Source: CAYVQA01 sp045119035 (GTDB lineage Bacteria > Bacillota_I > Bacilli_A > ML615J-28 > CAG-313). From it: a DNA stretch of 64,000 nucleotides. The stretch covers positions 36,040-100,039 of the forward strand of contig JBGVCU010000042.1 of NCBI GenBank assembly GCA_045119035.1. The letters are read 5' to 3'. Positions 1 to 7,732 of the stretch are shown here, piece after piece (the first letter of the stretch is position 1; every line of letters begins with the position of its first letter). The translations under genes were made by a program, and so were the position numbers. Below the pieces are notes generated by a model. The model did no database searches. It had not been told where the DNA came from and saw nothing but the letters and a program-made list of their open reading frames with translations.

Positions 1-74
1 CTTTCTAATTCTTTTGCTACAGATAATCCATAGCGACCTAAACCAAATACAGCATATGTTTTTTTAATACTCAT
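1..74 (-). CDS. ktrA: KtrA/TrkA-type K+ channel regulatory subunit, N-terminal fragment
   Basis: Only the first 24 codons are in the window; the rest lies beyond position 1. The start of the protein reads MSIKKTYAVFGLGRYGLSVA, a Rossmann nucleotide-binding loop (GLGRYG) placed as in RCK-N domains of KtrA/TrkA proteins. An ATAGGAG ribosome site precedes the ATG and overlaps the end of the ktrB gene upstream, so the two are probably translated together. KtrA binds NAD(H)/ATP on the cytoplasmic face and gates KtrB. The pairing with ktrB is the main support; with so little sequence, another Rossmann protein cannot be fully excluded. Confidence 0.8.
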   Translation of the reverse strand, partial: MSIKKTYAVFGLGRYGLSVAKELE

Positions 75-83
75 AATAATCTC

Positions 84-1436
84 CTATCCTATACTTACAT
101 CTTCTGTTGGATTTTTTATTAAATTTGAAGTACTCTTCTTTGACTTAAAAGCAATTGCAAGAGTAATCGGACCAACTCTACCTAAATACATTGTAAAAAT
201 TATTATTATTTTACTAGCTAAATTAAGGGAAGAAGTTAAATTTCTAGACAACCCAACTGTTGCAGTTGCGCTTACTGTTTCATATAAAATATCAACAATT
301 GATCTATTGCATGTATAAGTTAATAAAATTGTTGAAATCAACATTATAATAAATGACATACAAGTAACAGCAACAGCTTTTCTTGTAATATCATTAGACA
401 GAGTACGATTAAATAATACAACTTCTTTCTTATTGCGAATAGAAGCAATAGTTATAGCAAGTAAGGAAACAATTGTAATTGTTTTTATTCCTCCTGCAGT
501 ACCAACTGGAGAACCACCAATAAACATAAGAATTAAACAAATTAATGTCGATGAATTCGTTAAATTTTCTTGTGGAATAGAAGCAAATCCAGCTGTTCGT
601 GTTGTGATTGATTGGAATAATGATATTTGAATTTTATCAAACAACGAATATGTTGAAATCGTATTAATATTATTGTATTCAAATAGTAAAATTAAAGATG
701 CACCACCAAATATTAAAACAAATGTTGCAGATAAAACAATTTTACTATGTAATGTTAAATTTTTAAAACACTTGAAATGTTTAGTTTTAAATTCTTTTAA
801 AACACCCAATACATCCCACCATACAGTAAAACCTAACCCACCTAAAATAATCAAAATACTAGTTATTAGATTTACTAAAATATTTGTTGAATAGTTATAT
901 AAACTATTATCACCAATTATATCCATTCCAGCATTACAAAAAGCAGAAACAGAATTAAATATTGAAATCCAAATACCCTTTACACCAAATTCAGGAACAA
1001 ATACAAACATATAGAACACTGCACCAATTAATTCAATTATAAATGTACCAATAAATACATTATTAATGAATTTTCTAAGACCAGCTAATGTATTCAAATT
1101 AAAGGCATCTTGAATTAATAAATTATTTTTTAATCTAAGCTTTTTATTTATTATAATCAAAAATGCTGACATTACTGCAATTACTCCAACGCCACCAATT
1201 TGTATCAGTATTAATATAACTAATTGTCCAAAAAAACTCCAAGTAGAATAAGTTGGCACTGTTACAAGGCCAGTAACACATGTAGAAGTTGTTGCTGTAA
1301 ATAAAGCATCAATATATGATACAGGCAGACCATCTTTATGACTAAATGGTAAAGTAAGCAATAAACTTCCTACAAAAATAACTAATAAAAAACTCATTAA
1401 TATTACTTGAGTGGTAGTAATCTTTTTAGTTTTCAT
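84..1436 (-). CDS. ktrB: KtrB/TrkH-family potassium uptake protein
   Basis: Membrane subunit of a Ktr/Trk K+ uptake system, 450 aa. Four pore-loop repeats are recognisable: TTSTCVTGL near residue 50, SAFCNAGMD, TRTAGF and, after the glycine-rich GTAGGIKT stretch near residue 315, SATATVGLS. These carry the conserved filter glycines of the family. Length is normal for KtrB. An upstream in-frame ATG at 1466 exists, but the ATG at 1436 has an AGGAGTCATT ribosome site directly before it and is preferred. The gene is followed, with the next RBS overlapping its stop, by the KtrA-like subunit, forming a ktrBA operon read leftward. The promoter lies at 1482-1510. No c-di-AMP riboswitch is visible in the short leader. 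Confidence 0.93.
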   Translation of the reverse strand: MKTKKITTTQVILMSFLLVIFVGSLLLTLPFSHKDGLPVSYIDALFTATTSTCVTGLVTVPTYSTWSFFGQLVILILIQIGGVGVIAVMSAFLIIINKKLRLKNNLLIQDAFNLNTLAGLRKFINNVFIGTFIIELIGAVFYMFVFVPEFGVKGIWISIFNSVSAFCNAGMDIIGDNSLYNYSTNILVNLITSILIILGGLGFTVWWDVLGVLKEFKTKHFKCFKNLTLHSKIVLSATFVLIFGGASLILLFEYNNINTISTYSLFDKIQISLFQSITTRTAGFASIPQENLTNSSTLICLILMFIGGSPVGTAGGIKTITIVSLLAITIASIRNKKEVVLFNRTLSNDITRKAVAVTCMSFIIMLISTILLTYTCNRSIVDILYETVSATATVGLSRNLTSSLNLASKIIIIFTMYLGRVGPITLAIAFKSKKSTSNLIKNPTEDVSIG

Positions 1437-1481
1437 AATGACTCCTATTAATTTGACAGACTCCACCTTAAAATTATTCTT

Positions 1482-1510
1482 ATTATAACATACTATATAT
1501 ATTTATTCAA
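1482..1510 (-). promoter_or_regulatory. SigA-type promoter of ktrB-ktrA
   Basis: On the minus strand, TTGAAT (1510-1505) and TATAAT (1487-1482) are separated by 17 bases. The -10 box is about 45 bases upstream of the chosen ktrB start. Confidence 0.65.
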
Positions 1511-1620
1511 ATGTATAGATAATAGCTAAATTATTTTTTAAAATGATTTAAAAAATAAGTTCTATTTATTATAACCTTTTTCTATATTATATAATATATT
1601 TTAATTAGTTGTAAAGTAAA

Positions 1621-1646
1621 TAAAAAAACCACTTTAAAAGTGGTTA
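1621..1646 (-). terminator. Rho-independent terminator after efp
   Basis: A hairpin with arms AACCACT and AGTGGTT is followed, reading leftward, by a run of seven T. It lies 15 bases beyond the efp stop. Confidence 0.85.
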
Positions 1647-1660
1647 TTTTAATAGCTTAA

Positions 1661-2218
1661 TTATGCTCTTGATGAATATTTACCATCAGTTGTATTAACG
1701 ATAACTTTTTCACCTTGTTCAATAAACATAGGAACTTTGATAACAAATCCAGTTTCTAATGTTGCTTCTTTTAAAGCATTTGTTGCAGTGTTTCCAGCAA
1801 CAGCAGGAGCACTTTCAGTTACTTCTAATACTACTTTTTCAGGTAAGTTAATACCGATAATTTCATCACCATAGAATACAATTTCAATTTCCATATTTTC
1901 AATTAAGAAATTTGATTCCCATTTTAATCTTTCTGTAGGTACTTCAACTTGTTCCCAAGATTCAGTATCCATGAATACATAAGCATCACCAGTGTTATAA
2001 GAATAAGACATCTTTCTTTTTTCTAAGATAGCTTGTTCCATTTTTTCACCAGCACTGAATGTATAGTTAATGTTATTTCCAGTACGGCAATCTTTTAAAG
2101 TTGTACGAACAAACGCACTTCCTTTACCTGGTTTAACGTGTTGGAAATCTAAAATTTGATAAATATGGTTGTTATATAAAATTGTAAGTCCTGTTTTAAA
2201 ATCAGCTGTTGAAATCAT
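1661..2218 (-). CDS. efp: Translation elongation factor P
   Basis: EF-P binds ribosomes stalled on polyproline and helps peptide bond formation. The 185-aa length and three beta-barrel layout are normal. The N-terminal KOW-like domain carries the loop HVKPGKGSAFV; the lysine of PGKG, about residue 32, is the position modified in other bacteria. Domain II contains MDTESWEQVEV and the C-terminal domain has ESAPAVAGNTATNA followed by ETG, typical of the family. The start is supported by an AGGAGGAAGCTATTA site. The gene is monocistronic, with its own promoter (2251-2279) and terminator, and is divergent from ispH. No modification enzyme gene is seen nearby. Confidence 0.97.
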   Translation of the reverse strand: MISTADFKTGLTILYNNHIYQILDFQHVKPGKGSAFVRTTLKDCRTGNNINYTFSAGEKMEQAILEKRKMSYSYNTGDAYVFMDTESWEQVEVPTERLKWESNFLIENMEIEIVFYGDEIIGINLPEKVVLEVTESAPAVAGNTATNALKEATLETGFVIKVPMFIEQGEKVIVNTTDGKYSSRA

Positions 2219-2250
2219 TAATAGCTTCCTCCTAAAATTTTATCGTACAT

Positions 2251-2279
2251 ATTATACCATAATTTATGATATATTTCAA
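2251..2279 (-). promoter_or_regulatory. Promoter of efp
   Basis: Minus strand TTGAAA (2279-2274), 17-base spacer, TATAAT (2256-2251); about 33 bases upstream of the efp start. Confidence 0.7.
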
Positions 2280-2284
2280 ATTAA

Positions 2285-2312
2285 TTGAAAATATATTTAT
2301 TTTTGATATAAT
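2285..2312 (+). promoter_or_regulatory. Promoter of ispH
   Basis: TTGAAA (2285-2290), 16-base spacer, TATAAT (2307-2312), 15 bases before the ispH ATG. It sits back to back with the efp promoter. Confidence 0.65.
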
Positions 2313-2327
2313 TTATATGGTGATATT

Positions 2328-3203
2328 ATGAAAGAAAAAAATATTATTGTTCTTAAAAACCAAGGTTTTTGTTTTGGAGTTAAAAGTGCAATAGATTTAT
2401 TAGAAGAAAATATTAATAAATTACCTAAACCAATTTACTTATTAGGTAATATTGTCCATAACAAATTTGTAAAAAAACATTTTGAAGATTTAGGTGTTAT
2501 AGTTCTTGAAAATGATACAAGAATTAATATGTTAAATAACATTAATTCAGGAAGTGTTGTTATTACTGCTCATGGAGTAAGTAGTAGTATCTATAGATTA
2601 TTAGAAGAAAAAAAGATCCCTTATCTTGATACGACATGTCCATTTGTTAAAAAATCTAGTGAACTTATTTTAGAATATATTAATAATGGATATGATGTAG
2701 TATATATTGGTAAGAAAAATCATCCTGAAACAGAAGGTATAATATCTGAAAGTAATCATATTCATTTAATTGAAAATATTAATGATTTAGATTTATTACA
2801 TATAAATAATAGTAAAATAGCATTAAGTAATCAAACTACTATGTCAATATATGATATTGAAGAAATAGTCAATAAGATTAAAGAAATTTATCCAAATATT
2901 GTTGTTTTAAAAACAATTTGTAATACAACTAAAAATAGACAAAAAGAATTATCTGAAACTTTAAATAATTTAAACGGCGATAATACATTAGTTTTTGTTA
3001 TTGGAGATCCTACTAGTAATAATACTAAAATGTTGGAAAAACGTGCCAATGGCTTTAAAAATGCCCTAGTTTTTAAAATTGAAGATGAAAGTATGTTAGA
3101 TGCTAATTTGGTTAAAAAATATTCAAATATTGTAATTACTTCTGGAGCATCAACTCCAAGCTATATAGTTGATAAAGTTATTGATAAAATAAATAATATA
3201 TAA
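2328..3203 (+). CDS. ispH: 4-hydroxy-3-methylbut-2-enyl diphosphate reductase
   Basis: Last enzyme of the non-mevalonate isoprenoid pathway; it reduces HMBPP to IPP and DMAPP with a [4Fe-4S] cluster. The 291-aa protein carries all family landmarks: NQGFCFGVKSA with the first cluster cysteine, GNIVHN, TAHG, DTTCPFV with the second cysteine, HPETEG, TICNTTKNRQ with the third cysteine, and SGASTP at the C-terminus. A GGTGATATT site precedes the ATG. It stands alone between its own promoter and a bidirectional terminator. Its presence implies that this organism makes isoprenoids by the DXP route. Confidence 0.96.
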   Translation: MKEKNIIVLKNQGFCFGVKSAIDLLEENINKLPKPIYLLGNIVHNKFVKKHFEDLGVIVLENDTRINMLNNINSGSVVITAHGVSSSIYRLLEEKKIPYLDTTCPFVKKSSELILEYINNGYDVVYIGKKNHPETEGIISESNHIHLIENINDLDLLHINNSKIALSNQTTMSIYDIEEIVNKIKEIYPNIVVLKTICNTTKNRQKELSETLNNLNGDNTLVFVIGDPTSNNTKMLEKRANGFKNALVFKIEDESMLDANLVKKYSNIVITSGASTPSYIVDKVIDKINNI

Positions 3204-3205
3204 GA

Positions 3206-3231
3206 AAAAGGCCATTTTAAAATGGCCTTTT
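3206..3231. terminator. Bidirectional terminator between ispH and the lipoprotein gene
   Basis: A perfect palindrome with arms AAAAGGCCATTTT and its complement serves the convergent genes on both sides; the last bases overlap the stop of the minus-strand gene. Confidence 0.85.
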
Positions 3232-4354
3232 ATTTCATTGTAATTGAATTAAAGGAACTCATAAACTCTGACATATATTTGTCATTTACTAAAGTAAAAG
3301 CAACTATATAAATTAGATCTTCTTTAATAATATAAGCTTGAATTTGTGTCATTTTCACACCTTCTAATGTACCAGAAACTTTTACTTTAATTGCTTTATA
3401 GCCATCTATCCTTGTTTGTTCATATGTTTCAATTGTAAAACTATCTCCAAATAGATCTTTATAATTTTGTTCTAAGTATTCTTTTGTTATATCTTCTTCA
3501 GAATAACCAGAAGTTAAGTATATAACTATATTATCTCCTTCAATAGGATAATTTGGACTAACCGCTAATATAATAGAAGAATCTTGTTCCAAGATGAATC
3601 CTTTTGGAATGTCTATTGTTAAATCATAATACTTAATTTGTCCTGCTTGAGGAATACTTTCAATTGTTGTTGATTCATAGTCTGATAAATTAAGTTCAAT
3701 TTTACCTTCAAATCTTTCTTCCTCATTAACAACATTTCTAATTCTTTGTTTATATTCACAATTTATTTTTGTTAATTTACGACTAGAATTAATTTTAAAA
3801 ACAACATTTTTCATCGTAACATAACAATACTGATTTCCTTCACTAGTTTCGATTAAAAATTGTAAGTTAATTTCTTCATCTGAAGAATATTCATTATTAG
3901 CTCTATCATATTTAAATAAATTATAATTATCTAAAAATTTGCTAAATAATAAGCTGAAAAATTCTTTTTGAATATACGCAGCTTCTGAATTTAATATTTG
4001 TTCATCTGTAGAGACTGACCCTGTAGAGACTAACCTTTGTGTAATTACTACAGAAACATTATCATCAGTTATTTTATATAAAGTTTCTTGAGTGTAAGGC
4101 TGCTCAACTGGAATAAATTTTGGATAATAAATAACTTTCAATGTATAGTTATCATAATTGCTCTTATCAGAAATTTCCTTCCATTCATCATATGAAATAG
4201 GTTTAGCATATGGATCTGATGTTCTTTGTGGCACTCCACAAAGCGCACAAACATATCCTGTACCATCTGTAGATTCAACCCATTCATGTTGACATAACAA
4301 ATTACATGAAGTTAAGGTAAAAAGTACTAAAAGAATAAAAAATATTTTTTTCAT
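3230..4354 (-). CDS. Two-domain lipoprotein with N-terminal zinc-ribbon-like motif
   Basis: Predicted lipoprotein of 374 aa: a signal peptide ends in the lipobox LTSC (Cys17). Just after it come CQHEW and CALCG, a C-H-C-C spacing that looks like a small metal knuckle. About residues 50-235 resemble the lipoprotein encoded at 5833-6540 (shared YKITDD/YKITDT and a VVFKINS/TVIKVDA region). About residues 240-374 resemble the proteins at 4404-4916 and 5196-5741 (shared pattern: S..YP/FP, then an E.Y/F.....I.G..A.K.. block, then a QI..F/Y.I strand). So it looks like a fusion of the two domains found separately in its neighbours. Function unknown; surface exposed. A PsbP-like/DUF1795-type fold for the second domain is only a guess. 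Confidence 0.8.
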   Translation of the reverse strand: MKKIFFILLVLFTLTSCNLLCQHEWVESTDGTGYVCALCGVPQRTSDPYAKPISYDEWKEISDKSNYDNYTLKVIYYPKFIPVEQPYTQETLYKITDDNVSVVITQRLVSTGSVSTDEQILNSEAAYIQKEFFSLLFSKFLDNYNLFKYDRANNEYSSDEEINLQFLIETSEGNQYCYVTMKNVVFKINSSRKLTKINCEYKQRIRNVVNEEERFEGKIELNLSDYESTTIESIPQAGQIKYYDLTIDIPKGFILEQDSSIILAVSPNYPIEGDNIVIYLTSGYSEEDITKEYLEQNYKDLFGDSFTIETYEQTRIDGYKAIKVKVSGTLEGVKMTQIQAYIIKEDLIYIVAFTLVNDKYMSEFMSSFNSITMK

Positions 4355-4403
4355 AAAATTCCTCCTTTTGTTATATTTTAATTATAAATATATACTACTC
4401 TTT

Positions 4404-4916
4404 TTAAAATATACCTATCTTTAAAGAATTCATTACTTCCTCAAAAACATCATGATACTCACTATTTTCTGTAAAAGTAAATGTTACACTATATGTACCA
4501 GTAATATGGAAAATTAAAATTTGAGTTTGATCAATATCTTGGGGACCACGACTTATTGAGTAGGTTAATTTAATAGCATTAACGCCATCTACTTTTATTT
4601 CTTCATATGTAGAAAACCTACTAAATCCGGGGATATTATATCTATATAATTTCGCTAGATCACTTTCATTATATAAATGCATACGACTTGCTTTATCTTT
4701 AACAAAAGTAATATTATCTCTTACAGAAGGATAATCTTCACTAACAGCAATATCAACACCTTCAGTTTCTGTTACAACAAAATTTTCAGGAATTTTTACT
4801 CTTAAAGCTCCTATTTTGTAACGACCTATTCCAAATATAGAATAAAGATTTGAAAGTACTATTATCCATAAACAAATTGTAACTATAGTTATAATAATTT
4901 TCGTTCTTTTTCGCAT
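4404..4916 (-). CDS. Membrane-anchored protein with the cluster's C-terminal domain
   Basis: 170 aa: one N-terminal membrane segment (about residues 6-28, no lipobox cysteine) followed by one extracytoplasmic domain. The domain is a paralogue of the C-terminal half of the protein at 3230-4354 and of the protein at 5196-5741, seen from IPENF, AVSEDYP, STYEEIKVDGVNAIKL and QILIFHITGTYSVTF. An AAAGGA sequence lies upstream of the start. It probably belongs to the same leftward transcription unit. No enzyme motif is visible; function unknown. Confidence 0.75.
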   Translation of the reverse strand: MRKRTKIIITIVTICLWIIVLSNLYSIFGIGRYKIGALRVKIPENFVVTETEGVDIAVSEDYPSVRDNITFVKDKASRMHLYNESDLAKLYRYNIPGFSRFSTYEEIKVDGVNAIKLTYSISRGPQDIDQTQILIFHITGTYSVTFTFTENSEYHDVFEEVMNSLKIGIF

Positions 4917-4940
4917 ATCTTATCTATCCTTTTATATTAT

Positions 4941-5166
4941 TTATTCTGTAAAAACATTTGAACTATTTACAGAAGTTGTTGCATATGAGTGTAAATTAAA
5001 CATTGTATAACCACTAATTATACTACTAGATTCACCATCAAAAAAAGTTCACAAACATATGTTAAATCATTTCTTATCCACCTATAAATAAATTCATCAT
5101 TAATAGCGTCACATGAAGTAATTAAAGTAATAAATACCTTATATTAATAAAAACTATTTTAAAAAT
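4941..5166 (-). pseudogene. Decayed paralogue of the zinc-ribbon lipoproteins
   Basis: The 279-base gap between two family members is not empty. Reading leftward, a signal-peptide-like stretch near 5166-5120 ends in FITLITSC, a lipobox, followed by a WIR..LTYVC segment like the knuckle region of the intact lipoproteins. After a frame change it ends in GYTMFNLHSYATTSVNSSN and a stop at 4941, which aligns with the C-terminus AVFNLFDYGTTVANT of the 235-aa lipoprotein. The middle of the gene is missing, the start codon is lost and at least two frame changes are needed. This is a deleted, frameshifted copy of the 5833-6540 type gene. Confidence 0.6.
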
Positions 5167-5195
5167 AAATACTTCTCAAATATTATATAAATATT

Positions 5196-5741
5196 TTATT
5201 TTACTTTAATTGTATTTATTATCTCTTTAAACAAATAATATCCACTTTCTGTATATGAATAAAATGATAAAACATATGTAGCATTATCATGAAAAATAAA
5301 AACTTGAATGATTTTAATATACCAGTCTTTTCTATCATATCTAGTTTGCACCTTAAGAGCTGAAGTATTATTGATAGTGTATCTTTCAAATTTCTCTATT
5401 GTAAAATCTTCATCTATTTGTGGATCATATTGTTTTATAAAATATTGCTCATTATAATAATCATCATTTGATTTAACAGTTGTTTCAAAAGTAATGTGTT
5501 CTTGTACAAAAGGAAACTTTTTACTCATAGCAACTCTTATGTTTGATCCAGTTAGAACCTCAAATTCTTTAAATTTATCAAGTTTACGAATAACTTTATA
5601 TCCATCAGGTAAATCTATTATTACCTTATCATATTTATATTTTCCAAAATATTTAAAAGTACATGATGAAAGTGTTAATAATAAAAATATAAATAATAGT
5701 AATGATGTTAATTTTTTTACTGAATTTAACACATTAATCAT
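5196..5741 (-). CDS. Lipoprotein with the cluster's C-terminal domain
   Basis: 181 aa with a signal peptide ending in lipobox LSSC (Cys27), then one domain like those at 4404-4916 and in the second half of 3230-4354 (IDLPDGYKV, AMSKKFPFV, KFERYTINNTSALKV, IIQVFIFHDNATYVLSF). The ATG at 5741 directly abuts the GAGGAG ribosome site, so the in-frame GTG at 5732, nine bases further on, may be the true start; the signal peptide survives either way. Function unknown. Confidence 0.75.
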   Translation of the reverse strand: MINVLNSVKKLTSLLLFIFLLLTLSSCTFKYFGKYKYDKVIIDLPDGYKVIRKLDKFKEFEVLTGSNIRVAMSKKFPFVQEHITFETTVKSNDDYYNEQYFIKQYDPQIDEDFTIEKFERYTINNTSALKVQTRYDRKDWYIKIIQVFIFHDNATYVLSFYSYTESGYYLFKEIINTIKVK

Positions 5742-5793
5742 CTCCTCAAATATATTATATCATATAAATATTTTATATACAAGAGAATATATA

Positions 5794-5825
5794 AAAATAC
5801 ATCAGTAATTTTACTGATGTATTTT
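5794..5825 (-). terminator. Terminator after the pheST-CDF-lipoprotein unit
   Basis: Hairpin with arms AAAATACATCAGTAA and TTACTGATGTATTTT, placed just past the stop of the 235-aa lipoprotein gene. It is symmetrical and could act both ways. Confidence 0.75.
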
Positions 5826-5832
5826 ATTTTTA

Positions 5833-6540
5833 TTATTCAACATCTACTTGTGTATTAGCTACAGTAGTTCCGTAATCAAACAAATTAAACACTGCATAGC
5901 ATTCTATAGTTACTTCACCTTGTCCAGGAACGTTAGTAATTTGAACATAATTTCCTTCAATAGAAGCTAGCATTTTATTAGCATCAACTTTAATAACTGT
6001 ATTTTTAAAGATACAAGTAAGCGATGCTTGATGAAGATTCATTGTAATATCAACTGTAATATCTTCACTACAAGTATAAACTTTTTCTGATTCAACATAA
6101 GTAAATTTATCCGCATAACCTAATAGACCAATAAATAATTCTTTATATAATTCTCTTTGTTCATTAGATTCTTCTATAGTAAAAGCTACATCATCCAAAA
6201 CAACTTGTCCACTATATCTTGCTGTTAAAGATACATAAGTATCAGTGATTTTATATTTATTATATTGTTGTTCTACTCCACCTTTTTCAAGATAGCTAGA
6301 ATATTCTACTGTATAATTTTTATAATATTCTTCATTTTGAAGAGACTGCCAATTTACAATAGATAAACCAGGTTCATTTATATTTTCTTTTTTCTCATCT
6401 CCACATTTATCACATGTATAGATAATTGCATCATCTGTAGAATCTGTTTGTTTCCAATTATGTTCACAATCTGATTCATCGTTACATGAAACAAGTGTTA
6501 GCGAAAATAACATCATAATAACTAGTAATAATTTTTTCAT
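5833..6540 (-). CDS. Lipoprotein with N-terminal zinc-ribbon-like motif
   Basis: 235 aa. The signal peptide ends in lipobox LVSC (Cys19). It is followed by CEHNW and CDKCG, the same C-H-C-C knuckle as in the 374-aa lipoprotein, and by a beta-rich domain related to that protein's middle part. The C-terminal domain of the larger protein is absent. It starts 12 bases after the CDF transporter gene and ends at a terminator, so it is probably the last gene of the pheS-pheT-CDF unit. Function unknown; on the outer face of the membrane. Confidence 0.75.
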   Translation of the reverse strand: MKKLLLVIMMLFSLTLVSCNDESDCEHNWKQTDSTDDAIIYTCDKCGDEKKENINEPGLSIVNWQSLQNEEYYKNYTVEYSSYLEKGGVEQQYNKYKITDTYVSLTARYSGQVVLDDVAFTIEESNEQRELYKELFIGLLGYADKFTYVESEKVYTCSEDITVDITMNLHQASLTCIFKNTVIKVDANKMLASIEGNYVQITNVPGQGEVTIECYAVFNLFDYGTTVANTQVDVE

Positions 6541-6552
6541 AAATACTTCCTT

Positions 6553-7731
6553 TTAATTATTTCGGTTATAAAAATGATCAACAACAATAACAGGATTTAA
6601 GAAGTTATTGTATTCTTTAATTAATTTAGTAATATCACTTTTTAACTCAAGTGGTGTTTTAGAATATGTTAAAGGCATTTCAATATCAAAAAGTACATTT
6701 GTATGAGTTACACCTTTTACAACTCTAAAATCATGGAATCTTAAACATTCATCGTATTTCTTTATAATATTAGAAATTTCTTTTTTTAATTTCATTGTTT
6801 CTTCATCATGAATATCAACAGGATCCATATGAATAACTAAATCAATATTAAATTCTTTTTTAAAGTCTGCTTCAATATTATCAACCATATCATGGCTTAA
6901 CATAATATCAACTTTACTATCTACTTCACAATGTACAGTAACAAATGTTTTGTTAGGACCATAACTATGAATTACTAAATCATGAATACCTAAAACTCCA
7001 TCATACTTTACAATGTTATTTACAATACGATCTACATCTTCTTTAGAAGGCATTTCACCTAGAAGAGGATCCATTGTTTCTTTTAATAATTTAATTCCTG
7101 CAACTAAAATGAAAATTGCAATAACAATTCCTACTATACCATCAATATAAGCAAAATCAGTTAAATCAAAGATGATTAATCCAACAAGTACAGCTAGTGT
7201 TGAAATACAGTCATTAAGCGAATCAACGCTTGATGCTTTTAGAGTTGTTGAATCAATATCTTTTGCAAGTGATTTATAAAATAATGCTTGCATAAATTTA
7301 AATAAAATTGAAATAACTAAGATAATATAAATATATGTTCCAGTTAACATTTCAACAGGATTAATAATTTTTTTAACAGAATCAATAAATAAAGAACCAC
7401 CAATAATAAGAATAATAATGGATACAATCATACCACTTAAATATTCATATCTTTCATGTCCAAATGGATGTTCTTCATCAGCAGGTTTACTTGATAAATG
7501 GAAACCAATAAAAGTTACAATAGAGGCTCCTGCATCACTTAGGTTGTTAATTCCATCAGCAAGAATTGATACACTTGCTGAAAGTAAACCGACAATTATT
7601 TTAACTGAACAAACAATTAAATTAGTAATAATTCCAAATACACCAGCTAAAACTCCATATTTAGCTCTAACTACTGGGTTTTCTTTATCTTCATAGTTTT
7701 TTACAAATAATTTAAGTAAAAGTTTTTTCAT
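6553..7731 (-). CDS. Cation diffusion facilitator, probably Mn2+ exporter
   Basis: 392 aa. An N-terminal six-helix transporter domain (about residues 25-220) is followed by a cytoplasmic CDF dimerisation domain (HDLVIHSYGPNKTFVTVHCE) and an extra C-terminal repeat of about 85 aa (CLRFHDFRVVKGVTHTNVLF). The metal-site motif of TM2 reads NNLSD (N-x3-D) and that of TM5 reads DSLND (D-x3-D). This Asn-Asp/Asp-Asp set matches manganese exporters of the MntE type rather than the His-Asp set of zinc exporters. The ATG follows the pheT stop by one base, implying translational coupling. Metal specificity is inferred from motifs only. Confidence 0.85.
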   Translation of the reverse strand: MKKLLLKLFVKNYEDKENPVVRAKYGVLAGVFGIITNLIVCSVKIIVGLLSASVSILADGINNLSDAGASIVTFIGFHLSSKPADEEHPFGHERYEYLSGMIVSIIILIIGGSLFIDSVKKIINPVEMLTGTYIYIILVISILFKFMQALFYKSLAKDIDSTTLKASSVDSLNDCISTLAVLVGLIIFDLTDFAYIDGIVGIVIAIFILVAGIKLLKETMDPLLGEMPSKEDVDRIVNNIVKYDGVLGIHDLVIHSYGPNKTFVTVHCEVDSKVDIMLSHDMVDNIEADFKKEFNIDLVIHMDPVDIHDEETMKLKKEISNIIKKYDECLRFHDFRVVKGVTHTNVLFDIEMPLTYSKTPLELKSDITKLIKEYNNFLNPVIVVDHFYNRNN

Positions 7732-7732
7732 A

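Noticed and set aside
433..894. Plus-strand frames inside ktrB
   Set aside because: They are shadows of the conserved KtrB frame on the other strand.
1437..1660. c-di-AMP (ydaO-type) riboswitch before ktrB
   Set aside because: The leader after the -10 box is only about 40 bases, too short for that aptamer.
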